Below, one piece after another: positions 1-7,978 of a stretch of DNA of 10,503 nt (the first letter of the stretch is position 1; each line of letters opens with the position of its first letter). The stretch lies in contig NW_013651796.1 of the NCBI RefSeq assembly GCF_000499385.1, positions 3,553 through 14,055 of the forward strand. Reading direction: 5' to 3'. Source of the stretch: Eimeria necatrix. Lineage: Eukaryota > Apicomplexa > Conoidasida > Eucoccidiorida > Eimeriidae. The translations under genes were made by a program, and so were the position numbers. Below the pieces are notes generated by a model. It ran no database searches, was not told the origin of the DNA, and was given only the letters and a program-made list of their open reading frames with translations.

Positions 1-342
1 CTGCTATTGCTGCTGCTGCTGCTGCTATTACAGCTGCTGTGGCCGTTGCAGTTGCTGCGGAAGTTTCTGCAGTTGCCGCTGCAGCCAACTCTCCTGCTGC
101 TGCTGCTGCTGCTTCAATGGTTCTTGTGTCTGCTGCTTTTGGGATTGCTGCTGCCGCTGCTGCTGCTGCAGTGGTGCTTGCTTCTGCTGCTGTAGAGGCT
201 GCTGCTGATGATGATGCTGCTGCTGCCGGGGTTGCTGCTGCTGCAGCTCTCGTTGCTGAGCCGTTGCTGCTGCAGCAGTTTCACTACTTCGCTCACCACT
301 TTCCTCCCACACCTCCTTACCGTGCACTCCTTGCTGCTCAGA

Positions 343-375
<33 letters not shown>

Positions 376-403
376 ATTGCTGCTGCTGCTGCTGCTGCTT
401 CAG
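1..403 (+). repeat. CTG-rich tract, 3' part of a TypA intron
   Basis: Interrupted CTG/GCT repeats fill most of this stretch. It ends in a near-perfect CTG run and the acceptor CTTCAG (398-403), directly before the first recognisable TypA exon. CTG repeats contain no stop codon in any frame on the plus strand, so the long open frames here (poly-Leu, poly-Cys, poly-Ala) carry no coding signal. I see no conserved protein segment. The less repetitive part near 270-340 is unassigned. The upstream TypA exons must lie left of the window. Confidence 0.75.
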
Positions 404-511
404 GGCCCAAAGCCGCAGACTCGCGTGGTGCTGCAGAAGGCCCTGCGCGCGGGGCTGCGTGCTGTTGTGGCCATCAACAAAGTTGACAGGCCCACCGCTA
501 AGCCAGAGTCA

Positions 512-582
<71 letters not shown>

Positions 583-819
583 GCACTTCTCTGAGGCGGC
601 TGCAGTGAGCGCTGGCAATGCTGCTGCGGGTGTTGCTGCTGCATCTGCAGCCTGTAGGCGCAGCGAACTTGCTGCTGCTACTGCTGCTCTTGCTGCTGCT
701 ACTGCTGCTTTTGCTGCTGCTGCTGCTGCTGCTGCTGCAGCTGATTGTTTCAGGTTCTGGCGTTGCCGGTTCTTGTGTTGCGGCTGCTGCCCACTCTCTG
801 TGGAATACAGGGCGTGCTT

Positions 820-862
<43 letters not shown>

Positions 863-943
863 GCTGCAGGGAGGTGGCGGCTCGCGTTTTTGATCTTTTT
901 CTGCAGCTCGATGCGTCTGATGAGCAAGCAGATTTTGAGGTCA

Positions 944-991
<48 letters not shown>

Positions 992-1132
992 TCTTTCTTG
1001 TTCCTGTCTCATTTTGTCTGTTTCCCTTTTTTCCTCGTCTTTCGTTCAGTCTGTGCTTCGTTTTGTTTTATTTTTACTTTTATTTGGATCAATTTGATGA
1101 ATTACAGTTCTCTTTGAGTCATTTTGACCCAC

Positions 1133-1195
<63 letters not shown>

Positions 1196-1337
1196 CAGGT
1201 CATTTACACCTCCGCCCTTAACCGCTGCAGCGGCCCCTCACCTGCTGCTTTGGGGGCCTCTATGGGGCCCCTAGTGGAGGCCCTTTTCAGGCTGCCGCTG
1301 CCGCACCCCCCCGCAGCAGCAGCAGCAGCAACAACAG

Positions 1338-1372
<35 letters not shown>

Positions 1373-1524
1373 GCAGCAAGTCTGCAGCTGCAGGTGGCCC
1401 ACGTGGGCGAAGACGCCTTCAAAGGCAGAATGGCCCTCGGCAAACTCCAGGCGGGGGCCCTCGTCCCGGGGGCCCCCATAGGCATTGTGAGAGCAGCAGC
1501 AATCCACGAGGCCCCCAAAAAAGG

Positions 1525-1575
<51 letters not shown>

Positions 1576-1806
1576 TTGGCTACTGCTGCCTTTGCTGCTG
1601 CTGCTGGATTGGCTGCTGCTGCCGTTGCTGTTGCTGGCGTTGCTGCCGCTAGATTTGCTGTCTTTGGATTTGCTGCTGCTGGATTTGCTGCTGCTGGGTT
1701 TGCTGCATCTGCATGCAGCTGCTGGTGGATTTGCTGCTGCTGAGTTTGCTGCTGCTGGTCCTTCTGGCTTAATAGCTGCTGAACAGAGAATAGCAGCAGT
1801 TCAAAT

Positions 1807-1840
<34 letters not shown>

Positions 1841-1932
1841 GAGCTACCTGCTGCGGCTGCCGCTATGGACGGGCTGCGTCTACTTGTGCTGCATTTGGTG
1901 CTACTGTTATTGCTGCTGCTGCTGCCGTTGTC

Positions 1933-1981
<49 letters not shown>

Positions 1982-2169
1982 AGCTGTATTCACTGCTGTC
2001 TATCGCTACGAAGGCCTAGAGCTGGTGCCTGTAGATCAGGCGCTGCTGCTGCAGCAGCAGCAGCAGCAGCAAAAGGGGGCCCCGGGGCCCCTCAATGGGG
2101 AGCTAGTGGTTGTGGGGGGCCTCTCGCAAGATGTCAGGGTGGGCGATTCGCTTGTTGACCTCGCAGTAA

Positions 2170-2224
<55 letters not shown>

Positions 2225-2331
2225 AGGTTGCAGATATGTTGCACCAGTTTTGCAGCAAGAGGAGAAACTGCATTTGCGGCTGCTGCTGTTGCTGCTGCTG
2301 CTACGCGGACGTCTGCTGACGGTGCCGCTGT

Positions 2332-2365
<34 letters not shown>

Positions 2366-2656
2366 AATGCCGTGGCTTCTGCTCCCGCTGCTGCGGTTGT
2401 TGCTGCCGCGGCTGCAGCAGATGCTGCTGCTCGTGCTGCCGCCGGTATAAGAGCTGCTGCTGTTGCTGCAGCTGGCGACGCAACGTTTGCTGCTGCTGCT
2501 TGTGCTGCTGCTGCTGCTGCACTGGAGGCGCAACGGCTGCTGCTGTTGCTGCTGCTGTTGCTGCAGTGGCGGCTCAACGGTTGCTGCTGCTGCTACTGCG
2601 TCTGCCGACGCTGCACCATTAAAAGCACCCGTGCTGCTGCCGTTGCTGCTGCTGCC

Positions 2657-2691
<35 letters not shown>

Positions 2692-4366
2692 AGTGCCCGC
2701 GGCCTTCGACTGGCATAAAAGCTGAGTCTCCAACAGTGTCTGTTTTGCTGCTGCCAAACTCTTCTCCTCTCGCGGGGAAAGACAGCGCAGTTCCCACAAC
2801 AATTTTGAGTTTGCGAGACAGGCTGCGGGCTATCATCAGAAAGTGCCAAACCCTAAACCCTAAACCCTAAACCCTAAACCCCAGAGCGTGGCCTCGAGCA
2901 TCCGACGCCGCCGCTGCTGCTGCTGCTGCTGCTGTGCTGCTGCTGCTGCGTCGTGGCTGCTGCCGCTGCCGCGTGGGTGTGGCCCTCCGTCGTGGCGGCC
3001 GCGAGTGCGGGGCTTTCGGACTTAGGGTTTAGGGTTTAGGGTTTAGGGTTTAGGGTTTAGGGTTTGCGCGCAGCGACGTGTCCGCAAAAGTGGCTGTGGG
3101 GCCCGGGGGCCTCTGCCTCAGCGGGAGGGGGCCCCTCCATTTGGCGGTTTTGATTGAAAGCCTCAGAAGGCAGGGACTGGAGATGGCTGTTGCTGCTCCT
3201 GATATTTTGCCCCAGTACACAAACCCTAAACCCTAAACCCTAAACCCTAATTTGAGGTCTAATTCTGGGGCCTCGTTCACACGGATGTACTCACCCAATA
3301 CACAAACCCTAAAGGCTAAGTCCGAGGGGCCTCGAAATGGCTGTTGCTGCTCCTGATATTTTGCCCCAGTACACAAACCCTAAACCCTAAACCCTAAACC
3401 CTAAACCCTAAACCCTTGGGGACTTGAAGCGGCAGTGGCGGCCTTCGATATGCTGACCCGTAACACAAACCCTAAACCCTAATTGTAGACCCTGGCCGCC
3501 CCAGATATACTCCTCCAGCCACCCAAACCCTAAACCCTAAACCCTCGGGGACTTGGAATGGCGGTGGCCAATTAGCCAGTGCACTGGAAACCCTAAACCC
3601 TAATTGCTCTAAACCCTAAGCTTCCAACCCAAATCTCCAAACCCTAAGCAGAAGTTTCAGGGTTTAGGGTTTAAGGTTTCGGGTTTAGGGTTTGTGGCTT
3701 AGGGTCTGGGGTTTAGGGTTTGGGGTTTAGGGTTTAGGGTTTAGGGTTTAGGGTTTAGGGTTTGGGGTTTAGGTGGGACGGCGAGCAGTGGCTGGAGCCC
3801 TACGAAGACTTCGAGCTGACAATTCCCTCGGACTCTCTTGGCCCCGTTTTGAGGGAAATTCAAAACAGGTTTTTAATTTATTTTTAATTTTAATTTTTAA
3901 TTTTTATTTTATTTATTTTAATTTCTTTTTTGTTATTTCTTTTCTTTTTTTGACTTTATTATTTCTTTTTTGCCTCCTTTTGACTTTCTGTTTCTTTCTT
4001 TCCCTGCTGCTGCTGTGCTGCGAGTTTGCGTGTGCCAGTATTGCTGCTGCAGCAAGTAGTCAGGCCCAGCAGCAGCAGCAGCTGCTGCTGCTGCTGCTGC
4101 TGCTGTGGCAGCGACTGCCAGCATTTGGCTAGTTGTTAGCTAGCTGTCCGGTGCTAGCTAGCTGCACGCTAGCTGTTGACTAGCTGCTGGCTAGCTGCTG
4201 ACTGCTAGGTAGCTGCTGGCTAGCTATTAGCTAGCTGCTGGCTAGCTGTGAGCTAGCTGCTGGCTAGCTGTTAGCTAGCTGCTGGCTAGCTGCTGGCTAG
4301 CTGTGTGTGTTTGTGTCAGGCGCGGGACGGTGACGGAGTTGGTCGCCAACGACTCCGTCTCGAGCG

Positions 4367-4423
<57 letters not shown>

Positions 4424-4584
4424 CTTTGTTTTTTCGAGTTGCGACTCGCTTTTCTTTTGGACTTAAAGCAGCAATTATGGAGGCCTCAAAAGGCACTGCG
4501 CTGCTGCACTCTTCTCCCGCGGGTCTGTACCCTTTGGTAGAGGGGGCCCCCTTGCCCCGGGGGGCCCGGGGCCCCCCTCCTGCT

Positions 4585-4616
<32 letters not shown>

Positions 4617-4657
4617 CGCGGAGGAGGCGGACGAGGAGCGGGAGAAAGAGCTGCTGC

Positions 4658-4693
<36 letters not shown>

Positions 4694-5142
4694 TCCCCAA
4701 GGAGGGCGAGAAGCAGCAAAAGTCTTCAAAGTCTTTTTCAAATGTCAAAAAGAAAGTCGAAAGTGGAGAAAAACAAGAAAGACAAAAAGGCTTCTTAGTT
4801 GCTGTTGAGGCAGGCGCTGCCACTCTCAAGGGCATTATGCATGCGCAGGTGATCTGCTGCTTTCTATTTATTTGTTTTATTTTTGTTTTTATTTTTATTT
4901 TTATTTATTTTTTATTTTTAAATCAATTTCCACTTTTTTGAAAACTATTCTTCTGGGGTGGAAGTACACCACAGTGCCCTTCTGTGCATGCGCTTTGCTC
5001 CCTGCTGTGCATGCATGCGCAACAACTAGCTAGCTAGCTAGCTAGCTAGCTAGCTAGCTGGTTCGCAGCTAGCTGCCTGGCACTGTGAGGCTTCCAAAGA
5101 GCTGCCTCGAGCGGTTCTTCGCAGCATGCAGCCCATGCGCAG

Positions 5143-5216
<74 letters not shown>

Positions 5217-5812
5217 CTGCTGCTGCAGGAGAGAGGACAGGTGTTTGTGTCACCTGGCGATGAGGTCTACGCGGGGATGCTTGTGGGACTTCACAAGAGG
5301 CCAAATGATTTGCCCGTAAGACTCAACCCAAGGGGGCCCCCAGGGGCCCCCGGGGGGCCCCCACGGGGGCCCCTGGGGGCCCCCTGGGGGTTCTCTGGGC
5401 ACCCCTGGGCTCCTCGGGGGGCCCCCGGGGGGCTAGCTAGCTAGCTATCTAGCTAGGTAACCAAGCCCCTATCTAGCTAGCCATCTATCTAGCTAGCCAG
5501 CTAGCTGAACAGGCAGGTAGCTAGCTAGCTAGCTAGCCAACTAGTTAGCTAGCTAGCTAGCTAACTAGCTAGCTAGCCAACTAGTTAGCTAGCTAGCTAG
5601 CTAACTAGTTGGCTAGCCAGCTAGCTGGACAGGCAATTAGCTAGCTAGCTGGCTAGCTAGCTGTTGGCTGGGTGTTTGGGGCGCAGGTGAATATCTGCAA
5701 AGCCAAAAAGCTCACAAATATGAGGGCCCCCACAAAGACCATCACAGAGGGCCTCGTGCCTCCCCTGAAAATTAACTTAGACCTTGCGCTGGACCTCATC
5801 GGGGTACGCACT

Positions 5813-5872
<60 letters not shown>

Positions 5873-5998
5873 CTGCAAGAGCTGCAGCTGCTTCTCTTGG
5901 TGCAGCTGTTTTGCTGTTTTTGCTGCTGTTGGTGCTGCTGTTGCGGCCGCGCTCCTGCTGCCGCGTGCGCAGCAACTGCTGCAGTAGTCTTGTGTCTG

Positions 5999-6034
<36 letters not shown>

Positions 6035-6105
6035 AGCCGGGAGAGGTTGTCGAAGTGACCCCAAAGAATATTCGCCTTGCCCTGCGCTCTGCCTTACGGT
6101 CTTGA
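404..6105 (+). CDS. typA: TypA/BipA-family translational GTPase, 5'-partial, 11 exons
   Basis: Ribosome-associated translational GTPase of the EF-G-like TypA/BipA family. Exons: 404-507, 870-939, 1199-1523, 1984-2165, 2694-2842, 3074-3214, 3773-3868, 4320-4848, 5229-5315, 5687-5803, 6037-6105. The first opens with [10 protein letters not shown] and carries the G4 motif INKVDRP. Then come [13 protein letters not shown] and YTSALN (G5), domain II (exons 3-4), the domain III core ESPTVSV to [26 protein letters not shown], the TypA-specific C-terminal segment [11 protein letters not shown] and KKLTNMRA, and the end VEVTPKNIR before TGA at 6103. G1-G3 lie outside the window. Against bacterial TypA recalled from memory, most junctions align without a gap. 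Insertions are Ala/Thr (1313-1378), Gln (2052-2072), Ser (4369-4422), Ala (4582-4614) and Gln (4663-4689). The first junction has an equal-length alternative (507/870 or 510/874). Apicoplast or mitochondrial location is an inference from plastid TypA; the N-terminus is not visible. Confidence 0.9.
508..869 (+). repeat. TypA intron 1 of the window, (CTG)n
   Basis: The donor is GTCAGT at 508, and the acceptor CTGCAG (864-869) ends a long CTG run. The content is pure and interrupted CTG/GCT arrays (about 512-582, 670-740, 820-862) with a less repetitive middle. The length of 362 nt is not a multiple of three, so retention would shift the frame even though the CTG parts are stop-free. Confidence 0.7.
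940..1198 (+). repeat. TypA intron 2, CTG arrays flanking a T-rich block
   Basis: The donor is GTCACC at 940. A CTG array (944-989) is followed by a T-rich, pyrimidine-dominated block (about 990-1130), then a second CTG array (1134-1192) that ends in the acceptor CTTCAG at 1193-1198. Removal joins ...DEQADFE to VIYTSALN, matching the gap-free TypA alignment. Confidence 0.8.
1313..1378 (+). repeat. In-frame poly-Ala/Thr tract (GCA/ACA)
   Basis: Twenty-two codons of GCA interrupted by two ACA pairs inside TypA exon 3, between LPHPP and [12 protein letters not shown]. This is the junction between the G domain and the start of domain II, where bacterial TypA has only a short loop. It is a typical coccidian homopolymeric amino-acid repeat. 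On the sense strand the array is in the CAG family. Confidence 0.85.
1524..1983 (+). repeat. TypA intron 3, CTG arrays and a GGATTTGCTGCT-like minisatellite
   Basis: The donor is GTCTGC at 1524 and the acceptor CTGCAG at 1978-1983 ends a CTG run. Between about 1570 and 1760 the CTG background is organised into an imperfect short-period repeat in which GGATTTGCTGCTGCT-like units recur. Splicing joins the G at 1523 to CT at 1984 and gives [13 protein letters not shown] in phase. Confidence 0.75.
2052..2072 (+). repeat. In-frame poly-Gln (CAG/CAA)
   Basis: Seven Gln codons in TypA exon 4, preceded by three CTG Leu codons, so the DNA forms a small CTG/CAG inverted repeat (2043-2070). The run sits between VPVDQA and the second half of domain II, where bacterial TypA is continuous. 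Confidence 0.8.
2166..2693 (+). repeat. TypA intron 4, degenerate CTG tract
   Basis: The donor is a consensus GTAAGT at 2166, followed at once by a (CTG)n array (2173-2224). The remainder is degenerate GCTGCTGTT/GCTGCCG repeat, and the acceptor CTGCAG at 2688-2693 ends another CTG array. Removal joins DSLVDLA to [15 protein letters not shown] with no length change relative to bacterial TypA. Confidence 0.8.
2843..3073 (+). repeat. TypA intron 5 bounded by inverted telomere-like arrays
   Basis: The donor GTGCC at 2843 is followed after five bases by (AAACCCT)n at 2848-2882. The middle holds a short CTG tract (about 2913-2950) and GC-rich sequence. (TTTAGGG)n at 3022-3065 is followed eight bases later by the acceptor GCGCAG at 3068-3073. 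The two telomere-like arrays are reverse complements, so the intron RNA could form a long stem with the splice sites at its base. Splicing joins AA to C (Asn) and yields [16 protein letters not shown] before the conserved [12 protein letters not shown]. Confidence 0.8.
3215..3772 (+). repeat. TypA intron 6: telomere-like arrays plus an exon-derived minisatellite
   Basis: The donor GTACAC at 3215 is followed by (AAACCCT)n at 3221-3250. The intron ends in a long (TTTAGGG)-type array (about 3660-3772) that itself supplies the acceptor TTTAG at 3772. Between them are at least five degenerate copies (near 3267, 3326, 3418, 3484 and 3547) of the exon 6 3' end plus its donor and AAACCCT repeats. Splicing joins CA to G and gives [17 protein letters not shown], the same length as the bacterial TypA segment up to EPYE. 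Confidence 0.8.
3869..4319 (+). repeat. TypA intron 7: T-rich block, CAG/CTG palindrome, GCTAGCTG array
   Basis: The donor GTTTTT at 3869 opens a T-rich stretch to about 4000. A (CAG)n(CTG)n palindrome lies at 4068-4105. From about 4127 to 4305 an imperfect octamer-scale array of GCTGGCTAGCTGTTAGCTA-like units follows, ending in TGTGTGTTTGTGTCAG (acceptor at 4319). Removal joins EIQNR to RGTVTEL in phase. Confidence 0.75.
4369..4422 (+). repeat. In-frame poly-Ser (AGC)18
   Basis: Eighteen AGC Ser codons in TypA exon 8, between [10 protein letters not shown] and [13 protein letters not shown]. This loop precedes the strand that aligns with bacterial TypA RGLIGFRSEF. Confidence 0.85.
4582..4689 (+). 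repeat. In-frame poly-Ala and poly-Gln insertion in TypA exon 8
   Basis: Eleven Ala codons (4582-4614) and nine Gln codons (4663-4689) frame an acidic linker ([16 protein letters not shown]). With flanking low-complexity sequence they form an insertion of roughly 75 residues between the segment matching bacterial TypA GLLYSTFSHYDD and the segment matching GQRQNGVLI. Just upstream, palindromic GGGGCCCC-type sequence (about 4543-4578) encodes Gly/Pro/Ala/Arg. Confidence 0.8.
4849..5228 (+). repeat. TypA intron 8: T-rich block, (TAGC)n, (CTG)n
   Basis: The donor is GTGATC at 4849. It is followed by a TTTTATTTTT-rich block (about 4860-4940), a tetranucleotide TAGC array (about 5026-5061), and a (CTG)n array (5143-5212) ending in the acceptor CTGCAG at 5223-5228. 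Splicing gives [18 protein letters not shown], matching bacterial FGLQDRGKLF without a gap. Confidence 0.8.
5316..5686 (+). repeat. TypA intron 9: GGGGCCCC block then CTAG array
   Basis: The donor is a consensus GTAAGA at 5316. A GGGGGCCCCC-type palindromic block (about 5331-5432) is followed by a degenerate AGCTAGCTAG array to about 5665, and the acceptor GCGCAG ends at 5686. Splicing joins RPNDLP to [14 protein letters not shown] without a gap against TypA. This intron has no CTG array. Confidence 0.8.
5804..6036 (+). repeat. TypA intron 10, (CTG)n
   Basis: The donor is GTACGC at 5804. CTG arrays at about 5815-5875 and 6000-6035 flank a CTG-like degenerate middle, and the acceptor CTGCAG ends at 6036. 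Splicing joins LDLIG to [13 protein letters not shown] and the stop at 6103-6105. Confidence 0.8.
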
Positions 6106-6110
6106 GAGCC

Positions 6111-6156
6111 TGCTGCTGCTGCTGCTGCTGCGAAGCAGCAGCAGCAGCAGCAGCTT
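6111..6156. repeat. CTG/CAG inverted repeat next to the TypA stop codon
   Basis: A run of CTG repeats (about 6111-6131) is followed, after the short spacer CGAAG, by a matching run of CAG repeats (about 6135-6154). In RNA this would form a near-perfect hairpin of about 20 bp beginning a few bases after the TGA. It could affect 3'-end formation or mRNA stability, but no canonical AATAAA is visible nearby. Function is inference only. Confidence 0.6.
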
Positions 6157-6261
6157 CTGCCCTGCAGCCCCAGCTGCTGCCGCTGCTGCTGCTGCTGCTG
6201 CTGCTGCTCCTGGACTCCCCCTACTTGCTTTTATGCTTCTACGTTCCGCAGCCCTGCGGCG

Positions 6262-6297
<36 letters not shown>

Positions 6298-6387
6298 GGA
6301 GTAGCAGCAGCAGCAGCAGCAGCTCGCACAACGGCCTAGCTAGCCATAGCCGGTGAGCTAGCCAAAACCGACCAGCTAGCTAGCCAA
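6157..6387. repeat. Intergenic CTG, AGC and CTAGCTAG repeats
   Basis: A CTG array (about 6177-6208) is followed by GTAGCAGC/AGC arrays (6263-6323) and short CTAGCTAGCC units (6334-6386). Translations are homopolymeric or lack conserved content. I see no gene here. Confidence 0.6.
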
Positions 6388-7145
6388 CAAGGGCCCCTTC
6401 CTGGGGGCCCCTGTGGGGCCCCCTGGAGCCCCACAAGACCAACAAATGGCAGCAAGTTGCCCTAAAGGGGCCCCTAGGCTTCGAGGGCCTGTGGGGCCCC
6501 CCACCTAGGGGGCTTACCAGGGCTGGGGGGCCCCCTCAAAGACCCCTTGGGGGCCCCTTGGGGGCCCCTTGGGGGCCCTTTGAGGCCCCTAGAGGGTAAC
6601 TTGGGGGTCTGTTGGGGGCCCGTCTGTTGGGGGCCCCTAGAGGTCGTTGGGGGCCCCTAGAGGGCCTTCGGGGCCCCTAGAGGGACCCTTGGGGGCCCCT
6701 AGAAGGCGCCTTGGGGGCCCCCACAGGGCTTTTTGGGGCCGCTAGAGGGCACTTTGAAAGCCCCTAGAGGGCCAGCCTCTTGGGGGCCCCAAGGGGCCCC
6801 TAGAGGGCCCCTTGGGGGCCCCTCGAGGGCCCCTTGGGGGCCCTTCGAGGGCCCCTTTGGGGCCCCTTTTCTGACGTTGGCCCCGAGTGGCTGCTGCAGT
6901 ATGCAGCAGCAAAGGCACTGTGTCAATTTGACTTGCTGCATGCAAAGAGAGCACTTTTGGGGGCCCCTATACTAACAACTGCGCCACTGGTACAGTTGGG
7001 GGGCCCCCCAGGCACCTAAGGGGCCCCCCTAATTACCGAGGGGGCCCCCTGAGCACCTGGGGGCCCCCCTTGGGCCCCCCTGCAGCACTTGGGGGGCCCC
7101 CCTTGCTGCGGGGGCCCCCTAAGTGCTGCGGCGGGGCCCCACGAA
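6388..7145. repeat. GGGGCCCC / CTAGAGGG minisatellite between convergent genes
   Basis: A GC-rich array of imperfect units near 28-30 bp of the form TTGGGGGCCCCTAGAGGGC, clearest between about 6535 and 6870 with about ten recognisable copies, then looser GGGGGCCCCC blocks to 7145. The units are self-complementary around GGGGCCCC and contain CTAG. Gly/Pro/Ala open frames arise on both strands from the composition and are not genes. A non-repeat island lies at about 6875-6960. Confidence 0.75.
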
Positions 7146-7227
7146 GCAGCAGCACGAGTGCAGCAACTTGTTTTAGAAATTGAGGCATTTGGTTTAAAAA
7201 AAAACAAACTCGTCTCTTTTGCAAGTA

Positions 7228-7402
7228 TCACTTTTGCTGCTGCTGCTGCTGCTGCTGCTGCAGCAGCAGCCTGTGTCTGCCAGTGCTGTGGAAGGGCTGC
7301 TGCTGCTGCAGCTCCCGAAGTCGGGGTTTGCATGCATTAAGTTTCTGTTTGAGATGCGCGGCTGCCGCCGGAATGTCGTAGTGCCTTGCTGCCAGCAGCT
7401 GC

Positions 7403-7441
<39 letters not shown>

Positions 7442-7586
7442 GGGGCTCCCGGGTGTACGTACACCTCGGGCGCATGCAAACAGAACCTGTCGAACTCGCT
7501 GTCCATCAAAGTCAAAGTGTTAAACCCCAAGGCGCTCCACACGCGGTGACGCAGAGCCACTTCTCCCATTTGCAGGCCGCTGCCCT

Positions 7587-7625
<39 letters not shown>

Positions 7626-7646
7626 GCAGCAGCAGCAGCAGCAGCG

Positions 7647-7677
<31 letters not shown>

Positions 7678-7759
7678 TGAAAGCAGGAGCATCAGGCCCA
7701 GCGGCGAAGAGCGGCTCAAGCAGGTACACAAGCAAACAGAAACCTCACATATGCGGGCT

Positions 7760-7793
<34 letters not shown>

Positions 7794-7940
7794 ACGCTGC
7801 AGTAGGAGCAGCACACGAGGGCAGCAGCAGCAGCAACAGCAGCAGCAGTAGCAGCACCCTCATGAGCAGCACAGCAACAACACAAGCACCAGCATCGACA
7901 GCACCACATGCGCGGCATCGACAGCAGCAGCAGCAGCAGC

Positions 7941-7978
<38 letters not shown>

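Noticed and set aside
7..608. Long open frames encoding poly-Leu, poly-Ala, poly-Cys or poly-Gln on both strands
   Set aside because: CTG/CAG arrays lack stop codons in every frame. The frames have no conserved segments and lie in introns flanking TypA exons.
2619..2849. Minus-strand open frames over 2036-2849
   Set aside because: They are the reverse of TypA intron 4 and exon 5; the plus-strand TypA match is decisive.
2848..3772. A true chromosome end or telomere
   Set aside because: AAACCCT and TTTAGGG blocks are short, occur in both orientations, and sit inside introns of a gene that continues on both sides.
4131..4310. Mobile-element terminal repeats
   Set aside because: The GCTAGCTG units form a simple tandem array without a transposase, defined ends or target duplication.
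6699..7019. Gly/Pro-rich collagen-like proteins on both strands
   Set aside because: They are translations of the GGGGCCCC minisatellite, symmetric on both strands, with no start context or conserved motif.
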